Of a DNA stretch of 7,463 nt, positions 1 to 5,825 are shown piece by piece. Both the position numbers and the translations under genes were made by a program. The notes under the pieces were generated by a model. The model did not search any database, was not told the origin of the DNA, and saw nothing but the letters and a program-made list of their open reading frames with translations. Numbering within the stretch: the stretch's first letter is position 1; each line of letters opens with the position of its first letter. Source of the DNA: JBKHDT01 sp049974825. GTDB lineage: Bacteria > Pseudomonadota > Gammaproteobacteria > Halothiobacillales > Halothiobacillaceae. The stretch is from assembly GCA_049974825.1 (NCBI GenBank), contig JBNGDJ010000112.1, forward strand, positions 1 to 7,463, written 5' to 3'.

Positions 1-30
1 GTAGCCGCTGTCGTGGTGGTTGCGGGGCAT
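1..30 (-). CDS. 5' end of a probable Rpn-family nuclease/putative transposase gene, cut by the window edge
   Basis: Only the first ten codons are visible on the minus strand, reading MPRNHHDSGY, and the frame is open to the window edge. A GGAGG ribosome binding site sits 4 nt before the ATG, so a real start is likely. The product call rests on HDSGY near the N-terminus: proteins of the Rpn (recombination-promoting nuclease)/PF04754 putative transposase family commonly begin with a short leader, then HDSGYK and LFSHP-like residues. Members of that family are DNA endonucleases that promote RecA-independent recombination in E. coli. Ten residues cannot prove the family, and nothing of the catalytic domain is visible. 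The gene has the same orientation as tolC but lies 311 nt beyond its stop, separated by a hairpin-rich spacer, so shared transcription is doubtful. The start codon is the centre of a perfect 12-bp palindrome. Confidence 0.5.
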   Translation of the reverse strand, partial: MPRNHHDSGY

Positions 31-34
31 GCCC

Positions 35-39
35 CCTCC
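35..39 (-). promoter_or_regulatory. Ribosome binding site of the left-edge gene
   Basis: The minus strand reads GGAGG followed by GGGC and ATG. This is a strong Shine-Dalgarno sequence with 4-nt spacing, and it is the main reason to accept the ten-codon edge frame as a gene. Confidence 0.6.
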
Positions 40-41
40 GG

Positions 42-190
42 TTCCATGGCCCGGATAGCGCCGGGCCGGGGTCGCTATGGAAACTCTGCACAAAGCCCTC
101 CTTGGCTTTGTGGGCTAACGCCAGCTAAACGCGTCAGCAGGCTTTGCCCGCGTTCAGCAACGCCCGGGCCGATACACGCTCGGCCCGGGC
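42..190. repeat. Cluster of adjacent inverted repeats (hairpin array)
   Basis: The perfect stems, read on the plus strand, are as follows. TTCCAT (42-47) pairs with ATGGAA (77-82), enclosing GGCCCGG (48-54) with CCGGGCC (61-67) around a 6-nt loop. An alternative pairing is ATAGCG (55-60) with CGCTAT (73-78). CACAAAGCC (89-97) pairs with GGCTTTGTG (104-112). AACGCG (128-133) pairs with CGCGTT (149-154), competing with GCGTT/AACGC (150-154/159-163). An 11-bp stem, GCCCGGGCCGA (162-172) with TCGGCCCGGGC (180-190), has a 7-nt loop. GC-rich DNA produces some palindromes by chance, but this density is high. The cluster could be REP/BIME-like DNA, a structured RNA, or a transcription end block. Confidence 0.65.
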
Positions 191-241
191 TCCGCAATTC
201 AATGGCTTGCGCCATTGTGCAGCAGACCTTCCCGTGCAGGG
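149..241 (+). repeat. Interspersed palindromic repeat, copy A
   Basis: Positions 193-220 are identical over 28 nt to 7408-7435. The core is a hairpin, AATGGC-TTGC-GCCATT (201-216). Upstream, CGCGTTCA (149-156) and CGCCCG (161-166) also occur in copy C, where they are adjacent; here GCAA separates them. This copy carries the extra 11-bp stem at 162-190, where copy C has about 10 unrelated bases. Downstream, positions 222-241 (AGCAGACC, TTCCC, GTGCAGGG) match the other end of copy B in the same plus orientation. Copy A therefore looks like two repeat halves joined head to tail without the central GCAGG/CCTGC hairpin. Confidence 0.7.
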
Positions 242-341
242 TCCGTCTGATACTTTCCTCCGGGTAAATGCCCAATGAGTTGCGGTGCGTTGTCCCAGTC
301 GGGAACCGGGGCAGCCCGCACGCAGAACTCTGAAAGCCAGC

Positions 342-1769
342 TTACTCGTTCGCGGGCGGGAGATCCGCTTCCAGCTGTTGCTGGACATCGACATCCGCGG
401 CTTCGCCCTGCATCAGCGGGGCGATCAGGGGGTTGATTTCGCCTTCTTCAAGCTGCTGGTTGATTGCCAGCAGGTCGTTGCGGTCAAGCTGGCCGGCGGC
501 GGCCTTGAGCTGGAGGTTGTTCAAGATGTAGTTGTAGCGCGAGTCCAGGTACAGCGACATGGCGCTGAATACCTGGCGTTCGGCATTGAGCACGTCGACG
601 ATGGTGCGCGTGCCGACCTCGTAGCCGGCTTCGGTGGCGGCCAGGCTGGTGCGTGCCGATTCCACCGCCTGTCGGTAGGCGGAGATCTCGCTGATGTTGG
701 TCATCACGTTGCGATAGGCGGTTTCGGTGCTGCGCCGAGTCTCGCGACGGACCGATTCAACCTGGTCGATGGATTCCTGGAAGCGATAGGTAGCCTGGCG
801 TGTCTGGGCATTGATTCTTCCGCTGGTGTACAGCGGGACTTCCAGTTGGAGTTCCACGGCCCCGTTGAGTGTTTCCATCTCACTGCCGGAGCTCTGACTC
901 GGTGCATGGTTGTAGCCGTAGCTTGCATTCAGCCCGACAGTCGGCATGCGCTGGGCGCGATTGATTTCCACGCCGTGGCGGGCCAGGTCGCTGCCGAGCT
1001 GGGCGCTTCGCAGGGTGAGGTTCTGGGCCAGTGCGGCGTCGATCCAGGCATCGATGTCCGCCGGTTCCGGTTGCGGGGTATCCAGCGAGGTGCTCACGTC
1101 CGCCAGCGTGTCGAAGCTGCGCCCGGTGAGCGTGGCCAGCTGGGCCATGGCATTGTTCAGGGCGTTGCGGGCGGTGATGGTCTGGGCGCGCGCGCTGTCG
1201 AACTGCGCCTTGGCGTCCGCCACGTCGGTAATGGCGATCAGGCCGACCTCAAACCGTTGCTGGGCCTGGTCGAGCTGGCGCTGCACCGCGGCCTGGTCCG
1301 CCTCGGCCAGCTGTAGCTGGGCGTTGGCCTTGAGTACGCCAAAATAGGCCTGGGCGGTGCGCAGGATCAGGTCCTGTTCGGCGTTGCTGTAATCCACGTC
1401 GGCCTGCATGACCTCGGTCTCCGCCAGGTCCACTTGCAGGGTTTCGATTCGGTTGTAGATGGTCTGGGTCAGGTTCAGCCCCAGATTGCGCCCGGTACCG
1501 TCGATCGACGAGAGCCCCTGGGGGCCGCCACTCTTGATGTCCGTTCGGCTGTAGCTGGCGCCCGCACCCGCGCCGATCTGCGGGTACAGGTCGGACCGGG
1601 CAATGGGGAGGCCTTCCTGAACGGCCAGGCGGTTTTGCAGCGCGGCGCGCAATTGCGGATCGTTCTGCTCGGCGAGGTCGTAGACCTCGACCAAGTCTTC
1701 GGACTGGACTGGGGCGGCCTGCAAAAGCGCGGCGGCAACAACAGCGGCGACAAGACGGGGCCGGAACAT
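342..1769 (-). CDS. tolC: TolC-family outer membrane channel protein
   Basis: The protein (475 aa from 1769) forms the trimeric outer-membrane channel and periplasmic tunnel that works with inner-membrane pumps in type I secretion or multidrug efflux. A signal peptide is visible: MFRPR, a hydrophobic Ala/Val/Leu stretch, and likely cleavage after VQS (residue 23). The TolC internal duplication shows as RFEVG...TDV (about 172-183), aligning with YEVGTRTIVDV (about 383-393). Each is followed by a long helical Gln/Ala-rich segment ending in a Leu-rich xLTG or AAAG motif. The second half ends NYILNNLQLKAAAGQL, typical of TolC. Length is close to E. coli TolC. An ATG at 1775 is an equal alternative start; GGAG lies 3 nt from that one and 9 nt from this one. 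The frame stays open to 1940, but that extension runs into the intergenic repeat and lacks a leader-like sequence. No partner pump genes are in the window, so the transported substrate is unknown. Confidence 0.93.
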   Translation of the reverse strand: MFRPRLVAAVVAAALLQAAPVQSEDLVEVYDLAEQNDPQLRAALQNRLAVQEGLPIARSDLYPQIGAGAGASYSRTDIKSGGPQGLSSIDGTGRNLGLNLTQTIYNRIETLQVDLAETEVMQADVDYSNAEQDLILRTAQAYFGVLKANAQLQLAEADQAAVQRQLDQAQQRFEVGLIAITDVADAKAQFDSARAQTITARNALNNAMAQLATLTGRSFDTLADVSTSLDTPQPEPADIDAWIDAALAQNLTLRSAQLGSDLARHGVEINRAQRMPTVGLNASYGYNHAPSQSSGSEMETLNGAVELQLEVPLYTSGRINAQTRQATYRFQESIDQVESVRRETRRSTETAYRNVMTNISEISAYRQAVESARTSLAATEAGYEVGTRTIVDVLNAERQVFSAMSLYLDSRYNYILNNLQLKAAAGQLDRNDLLAINQQLEEGEINPLIAPLMQGEAADVDVQQQLEADLPPANE

Positions 1770-1778
1770 GCGCATGTA

Positions 1779-1782
1779 CTCC
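1779..1782 (-). promoter_or_regulatory. Ribosome binding site of tolC (GGAG)
   Basis: The minus strand reads CACGGAGTAC before two in-frame ATGs. The GGAG lies 3 nt upstream of the ATG at 1775 and 9 nt upstream of the ATG at 1769, so it favours the second slightly without excluding the first. It argues against the long N-terminal extension to 1940. Confidence 0.55.
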
Positions 1783-1860
1783 GTGACTGGGGTTGGTATC
1801 GCAATGGCAATGGTTCTGAACACAGGGCTTCGGATCGGGTACTGGCCTGAGCCCGGGAAC

Positions 1861-1944
1861 GGTCTGCCCAGGTTTGCAGACCCTTCCGTGCAGGGCTTGG
1901 AGGCCCTGCCGCACAATAGCGCAAGACATTGACAAGACATTGAC
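1861..1944 (-). repeat. Interspersed palindromic repeat, copy B (inverted relative to A and C)
   Basis: This copy lies in the pcm-like/tolC spacer. On the minus strand, 1932-1884 reads TCAATG, TCTTGCGC, TATTGTGCGGCAG, then a hairpin, then CCCTGCACGGAA. It follows copy C (7415-7463) in the same order with several substitutions. The hairpin stem is GCAGGGC (1890-1896) with GCCCTGC (1903-1909), 7 bp perfect with a 6-nt loop. The AATGGC/GCCATT stem of the other copies is degraded here to AATGTC/GCTATT. A second perfect stem, GGTCTGC (1861-1867) with GCAGACC (1876-1882), abuts it. At the other end an 11-nt unit (AAGACATTGAC) is repeated exactly in tandem at 1923-1933 and 1934-1944. Confidence 0.65.
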
Positions 1945-1959
1945 TTGTGGCGCCCGGTC

Positions 1960-1990
1960 CGGGCATTTAGCCCGCCGGGCCTTGCGGCCC
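1960..1990 (-). repeat. Two adjacent hairpins downstream of the methyltransferase gene
   Basis: On the plus strand, CGGGC (1960-1964) pairs with GCCCG (1970-1974), and GGGCC (1977-1981) pairs with GGCCC (1986-1990). In the minus-strand transcript, the direction of both flanking genes, the second hairpin is GGGCC-GCAA-GGCCC with a GNRA-type tetraloop, 31-45 nt after the methyltransferase stop. There is no T-run, so this is not a classical intrinsic terminator. It could stabilise the upstream message or be part of the repeat region. Confidence 0.4.
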
Positions 1991-2021
1991 AAGCCCAAGC
2001 AAGGGTTTGTGCCGCGTATGA

Positions 2022-2684
2022 CTAGAAGTCGAAAGTCGGTCTGGGTTCCGCGCCGTGCAGCCAGGGCAGGCAGGTTTCGAACAGGGCCTCGGTGGTGAAC
2101 TGCTCTTCGCCGTCCCGGGTGACCAGGATGGCCTGCATGGCCGGCGGCTTGCCCACCACGGCAAACAGTCGGCCCCCGATGGTCAACTGCCGGGCGAAGG
2201 CCTCGGGGTGGCTGGCTACGGCCCCGGTCAGGGCGATGACCTCGAAGCGGTTGCCGGCATTCCAGTCCGCGAACACGTCGGCCGTTTCCAGCTGAACATT
2301 GCGGATGTCCAGTTGCTCCAGTCGACGGCCCGCCTGCTCGATGAAGTCTGCGTGACGGTCCACGCTGTGCACGGAAGCGCCCAGGCTGGCGAGGCAGGCG
2401 GTCAGGTAGCCGGTGCCGGTGCCGATCTCGAGGACCTGGTCGGATCCTTGAATCTGCAGCGCCTGCAGCAGGCGCCCTTCGACCACGGGCGGCATCATGA
2501 CCTCGCCATGGCCGATGGGCAGCGTGGTGTCCGAAAAGGCCCGGATCTGCTGTTCCTCGGGGACGAATTGCTCGCGCGGTACCTGCCGCAGCACGTCGAG
2601 CACGGCCGGGTCGAGCACCTCCCAGGGGCGGATTTGCTGCTCGACCATGTTGAACCGGGCCTGTTCGGGGTCAAAAGCCATCAT
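2022..2684 (-). CDS. Protein-L-isoaspartate O-methyltransferase-family protein (divergent, TolC-adjacent subfamily)
   Basis: This is a 220-aa class I SAM-dependent methyltransferase. SAM-binding motif I is VLEIGTGTGYLTA (residues 84-96), and the acidic residue of motif II is in SVDR (107-110). The N-terminal part (RFNMVEQQIRPW, then VPREQFVPEE) and LPIGHG (56-60) align with the PIMT family. Canonical Pcm enzymes repair isoaspartyl residues and carry TISQP after GxG; here that stretch is EVMMPPVVEG (61-70), and the canonical VTAAP-like motif is ALTGAV (151-156). The repair activity is therefore uncertain and I give no symbol. I recall proteins with this same GHGEVMM pattern next to tolC in other gammaproteobacteria, which suggests a distinct conserved subfamily. 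The start is at 2684 or the adjacent ATG at 2681; no strong ribosome binding site is visible. tolC follows 252 nt downstream, so the operon link is possible but not tight. Confidence 0.88.
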   Translation of the reverse strand: MMAFDPEQARFNMVEQQIRPWEVLDPAVLDVLRQVPREQFVPEEQQIRAFSDTTLPIGHGEVMMPPVVEGRLLQALQIQGSDQVLEIGTGTGYLTACLASLGASVHSVDRHADFIEQAGRRLEQLDIRNVQLETADVFADWNAGNRFEVIALTGAVASHPEAFARQLTIGGRLFAVVGKPPAMQAILVTRDGEEQFTTEALFETCLPWLHGAEPRPTFDF

Positions 2685-2689
2685 TGCGC

Positions 2690-2695
2690 TATACT
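2690..2695 (+). promoter_or_regulatory. Candidate -10 element for the PPK2 gene
   Basis: TATACT differs from the sigma70 -10 consensus at one position and lies about 100 nt upstream of the PPK2 start, in the 109-nt space between two divergent genes. No good -35 box stands at 16-18 nt spacing (positions 2667-2672 read GGGGTC), so this is a weak call. Confidence 0.25.
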
Positions 2696-2780
2696 GATCC
2701 GATGTTTTTCAACGAGCGTCAGAATGTACGCCGTTTGCCGGTGGCGGGCAAGGGCGCGTGGCCGGCGCCCCGATCGAACG

Positions 2781-2786
2781 AGGAGG
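2781..2786 (+). promoter_or_regulatory. Ribosome binding site of the PPK2 gene (AGGAGG)
   Basis: A full-consensus AGGAGG lies 7 nt before the ATG at 2794. It fixes the start there and rules out the in-frame GTG at 2758, which has no such site and would place the AGGAGG inside the coding region. Confidence 0.85.
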
Positions 2787-2793
2787 AATCGGC

Positions 2794-4287
2794 ATGTTCC
2801 AAGCCGCGGAACTGGGTCGCGCACTGAGCAAGGAGGCCTTCGAGGAGCTTGAGCCGGAACTGCGCGCCCGGGTGCTTGAGGCGCAGATTGCCCTGCGCGA
2901 GTCCGGGCACTCGGTGCTGGTGATCATCGAGGGCATGGACGGTGCCGGCCGGGGATCGCTGGTCAATCGTCTTTATGGCTGGTTCGATCCGCGGGGCCTT
3001 GAGACTCACACCTTCTGGGACCCTTCCGACGAGGAGCTGGAGCGGCCCTACCTCTGGCGTTACTGGCGGGCCATGCCCCCGGTGGGCGAGATCGGGATTT
3101 TCATGGGCGGTTGGTACCGGGACCTGGTGACCGATGCCGTCCACGAGCGCATTGACCACCCGACCCTGGACCGGCGCCTGCAGGAGATCTCCGAGCTGGA
3201 GAGGATGCTGGCGCTGGACAACGTGATCGTGCTCAAGTTCTGGCTGCATCTGCCCGAGGAAGTGCAACGCGAACGCCTGGAAAACGAGGACAGCACGCCG
3301 GATGACCGCTGGGGCAAAAAGGGCCGGCGCAAGGCACCGAAGTTTCGCAAGCGGTTCGTCGAGATCGGCGAGCGGGTGATGCGCGGCTCGGACACGGCGC
3401 TGGCGCCGTGGTTTCTGGTCGAGGCCACCGATGCACGCTACCGCGATGTGACCGTGGCGCAGACCATCGTGCGCACCCTGGCCGAACATGGTGGCGAGCT
3501 TGGCGAGCTGCGCCGGATGACACGCCAGACATCCGAATCCCGCCGAGCGCCCGCGATGCCCTACGAGAGCAGCGCAATGCGCACGGTGCTGGACAACGTT
3601 GACCTGGACCTGCGAATCGGCAAGTCGGATTATAAGAAGGAGTTGGCAAAGCTGCAGGCTTCCTTGCGCGATCTGGCCTGGAAAGCCTTCGAGGATGGCC
3701 GATCCACCGTGGTGGTCTTCGAAGGCTGGGATGCGGCAGGCAAGGGTGGAGCCATCCGGCGTCTGACCGCGGGCCTGGATGCGCGCCTGTACCGGACTGC
3801 CCAGTACGGCGCGCCGACCGAGGTCGAGCGGCGCTATCCCTACCTGTGGCGGTTCTGGCGGGACCTGCCGCGTGACGGACGCATCCTGATATTTGACCGG
3901 TCCTGGTACGGGCGGGTGCTGGTCGAACGCGTGGAGGGCTTTGCCACGGATTTCGACTGGCAGCGGGCCTATCGGGAAATCAACGCCTTCGAGCACGAGC
4001 TTACGCGTCATGGCGTGCGCCTGGCCAAGTTCTGGCTGCACATTGACAAGGACGAGCAGCTGGCCCGCTTCAAGGAGCGGGAGGAAACGCCCTACAAGCA
4101 GCACAAGATCACCGAAGAGGACTGGCGCAACCGCGAGAAGTGGGATGACTACCGGGGCGCGGTCAACGAGATGGTGTTTCGCACGGGTACCGAGTACGCG
4201 CCTTGGACCCTGGTTTCGGCCAACGACAAGCGCAATGCTCGGATCGAGGTGCTGCGTCACATGGAAAAGCTGCTGAAAAAGGGCTGA
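2794..4287 (+). CDS. ppk2: Two-domain PPK2: polyphosphate:AMP phosphotransferase
   Basis: This 497-aa cytoplasmic enzyme has two tandem PPK2 kinase domains, the architecture of class II PPK2/PAP enzymes, which phosphorylate AMP to ADP using polyphosphate. The length of about 500 aa is usual for that class. The C-terminal domain is intact: Walker A EGWDAAGKGG (310-319), the arginine-rich stretch YLWRFWRDLP (350-359), and the lid/Walker B region FDRSWYGRV (367-375) followed by ERVEG (378-382). The N-terminal domain keeps the fold signatures EGMDGAGRGS (46-55), YLWRYWRAMP (86-95) and KFWLHL (148-153). It has Arg in place of the Walker A Lys, and FMGGWYRD where FDRSWYGR is expected. It is therefore probably non-catalytic and structural, as I recall for characterised two-domain members. 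AMP specificity is inferred from architecture, not tested. The gene diverges from the methyltransferase and converges on the HDOD gene across the gap; no terminator is seen in the 29 nt before the gap. Confidence 0.93.
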   Translation: MFQAAELGRALSKEAFEELEPELRARVLEAQIALRESGHSVLVIIEGMDGAGRGSLVNRLYGWFDPRGLETHTFWDPSDEELERPYLWRYWRAMPPVGEIGIFMGGWYRDLVTDAVHERIDHPTLDRRLQEISELERMLALDNVIVLKFWLHLPEEVQRERLENEDSTPDDRWGKKGRRKAPKFRKRFVEIGERVMRGSDTALAPWFLVEATDARYRDVTVAQTIVRTLAEHGGELGELRRMTRQTSESRRAPAMPYESSAMRTVLDNVDLDLRIGKSDYKKELAKLQASLRDLAWKAFEDGRSTVVVFEGWDAAGKGGAIRRLTAGLDARLYRTAQYGAPTEVERRYPYLWRFWRDLPRDGRILIFDRSWYGRVLVERVEGFATDFDWQRAYREINAFEHELTRHGVRLAKFWLHIDKDEQLARFKEREETPYKQHKITEEDWRNREKWDDYRGAVNEMVFRTGTEYAPWTLVSANDKRNARIEVLRHMEKLLKKG

Positions 4288-4316
4288 ATGCTTCGCTGCC
4301 CCGCCTGCCGACAACG

Positions 4317-4416
4317 NNNNNNNNNNNNNNNNNNNNNNNNNNNNNNNNNNNNNNNNNNNNNNNNNNNNNNNNNNNNNNNNNNNNNNNNNNNNNNNNNNNN
4401 NNNNNNNNNNNNNNNN
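4317..4416. other. Assembly gap of exactly 100 N
   Basis: One hundred consecutive N separate the PPK2 3' end from the HDOD gene. A round 100 is the usual placeholder for a gap of unknown size, so true length and content cannot be assumed. Frames that read through it are artefacts. The HDOD C-terminus and any terminators of the two convergent genes lie in it. Confidence 0.97.
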
Positions 4417-5810
4417 TCGGCGACCAGGCACAGGCGGGTGAAAATGTCATGGATGCTCGAATCCAGCGACTCCTCGCCGCGCGAGCGCCAGGCGATCAGC
4501 ACCGCCACCGGCTTGCCGTCGATCACGAAGGAGCGCAGCACCATGCCGTCGTCGGTCAGCTGCGCCTTGAGCGGATCGGGCAGGAATCGCTCGAATCGGC
4601 CCCGGTTGCCGGCATTCAGCCACAGTCCCTGGGATTTCTTCATCAGGCTGTCGATCAGCCGGTTTTCCTGGGCCGCAATGCTGAGGTTGTCCGGGATCAG
4701 GTTGCGTACCCCATGGCTGAAGCGCAGCGACAGCCGCTTCTGCGCCGGTTGCCACAGCAAAAGCAGCATTCGGTCGAGCCGGACCTGGCGGGTCAGCACG
4801 GTAATCAGGGCGCGGAAGACTTCCGTCGGCGTATGTCGTGACTTGGCCAGCCGCTTGCGGAACTCGTCCAGGATCGCGGCCGTGTCCATCATCTCCGCCT
4901 TGTAGGGGTCCGGCAGTGGCCAGATGCCGTCGCCCATTTCCGGCAGCAGCCGAGCGGGTACATAGAAGCCCAGGTCATCCAGATATCGCCCGGTCTGAAG
5001 GGCGGTCTGGTGAATCATGGTCTCGGCCGATTCCAGCGGAAGGCTCAGAAAGTCGGCGATCTCCCGCTTGATTTCGCGGATGGCCGGGTGGTACCAGCCC
5101 CGCTCGCAGAGATAGACCAGGCGGCGGGCCAGCAGCAGCATTTGCTGATGGTTCTGCTGCATCAGCGGGTTGGCGGCCTCGTCCTGGAAAAGCTGCACGG
5201 GCAGGTACCAGTGCTCGGCAATGGTCCGTTCCAGGGCGGGCAGGTCGATGGCGGCGGCCTCGAGTTCCTGCAGGATGGTGGTGCCGAGGGTCAGGTGTTC
5301 GGTGTTGCCCGCCCGCAGCATGGCCGCGCGAATCAGTCGCGGCGCATCGCGCCACATGGCCAGCTCCACGTAGTTGTGCAGCAGGGCGGCGATCTGCAGG
5401 TTCTCGTAGTGCAGGTCGTTGCGGGTGGCCGCCCAGGCCTCCGCCTGCTTGCTGGCGTGCAGGGCGCGGCCGAGGGCCGTCATGTAGCCGCCGTAGCGGT
5501 CGTCATCCGGGGGGATGACGTCCTCCAGGCGTTCAAGCTCCCGCATTCGCGTCTGAAGCCATTCCCAGCCGAGCAGATTCAGCGCGTTCAGTACCGTGTG
5601 CGGCGCGTCACGGCCCTTCTTGTGCTGCTTGAGCGAGGCCTCGCCCATCACGAATGCGCTCAGCGCCGGGTCCCGCCGGATCAGCCCCGCAAGTTCGGAC
5701 ACCATCGGCTCGTCCTTGCGGATGATTTGCCGGACGCGCTCAAGCAGCGAGCCACGCACCGGCAGCGGTTGCTCCCGGAGCCGTTCACCCCAGTCGTGCG
5801 GCAGGGACAT
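4417..5810 (-). CDS. HDOD-domain protein, 3' end lost in the gap
   Basis: 464 codons are visible from the ATG at 5810, then the sequence enters the N gap. The first ~300 residues fit the HDOD domain, a catalytically degenerate HD fold found in signalling and regulatory proteins. LPVRGSLLERVRQII (16-30) is followed by LAGLIRRDPALSAFVMGEAS (40-59), then ALNLLGWEWL (76-85), HASKQAEAWA (118-127) and AALLHNYVELAMW (141-153). In a true HD hydrolase the LLHN would be LLHD, so enzymatic activity is not expected. Residues ~330-464 (DRMLLLLW, LSLRFSHGV, LRSFVIDGKPVAVLIAW) look like a GAF-type sensory domain; that assignment is tentative. The start is 15 nt after the purB stop, with a weak GAGG 10 nt upstream, so the two genes are probably co-transcribed. 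No metal or ligand can be named. Role unknown, probably regulatory. Confidence 0.8.
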
Positions 5811-5825
5811 GCGGCGGGTGCCTCG

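Larger units (their letters stand above)
31..341. other. 311-nt intergenic region between tolC and the left-edge gene; no gene, dense in inverted repeats
   Basis: No frame here has both a credible start and a recognisable protein. The small open frames on both strands translate palindromic repeats and are rejected. Positions 42-220 hold a succession of perfect stems, and 149-241 is one copy of the interspersed repeat. Positions 242-341 contain only weak structure, for example a GTGCG/CGCAC pair around a TCCC/GGGA stem downstream of the tolC stop. No stem is followed by a T-run, so no intrinsic terminator can be called for tolC. Confidence 0.7.

Noticed and set aside
162..190. Strong 11-bp stem considered as an intrinsic terminator
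   Set aside because: No T-run follows on either strand, and the same region is full of other stems.
75..275. Small minus-strand frame with a Cys- and Arg-containing translation
   Set aside because: It is largely the translated palindromic repeat. A similar peptide motif (PCRAW..CRT.AQ) arises wherever the repeat occurs, so it should not be mistaken for a conserved small protein.
285..1316. Long open frame on the plus strand antisense to tolC
   Set aside because: It is a shadow of the high-GC tolC gene. It has no recognisable domain and a low-complexity Gly/Val/Gln-rich translation, while the minus frame has a full TolC signature.
1776..1940. N-terminal extension of TolC back to an ATG at 1940
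   Set aside because: The extra 55 residues translate the interspersed repeat and the spacer. The signal peptide and GGAG site support a start at 1775 or 1769.
2719..4431. Long open frame on the minus strand covering the PPK2 gene and the gap
   Set aside because: It reads through 100 N and is antisense to a fully conserved PPK2. It shows no domain of its own.
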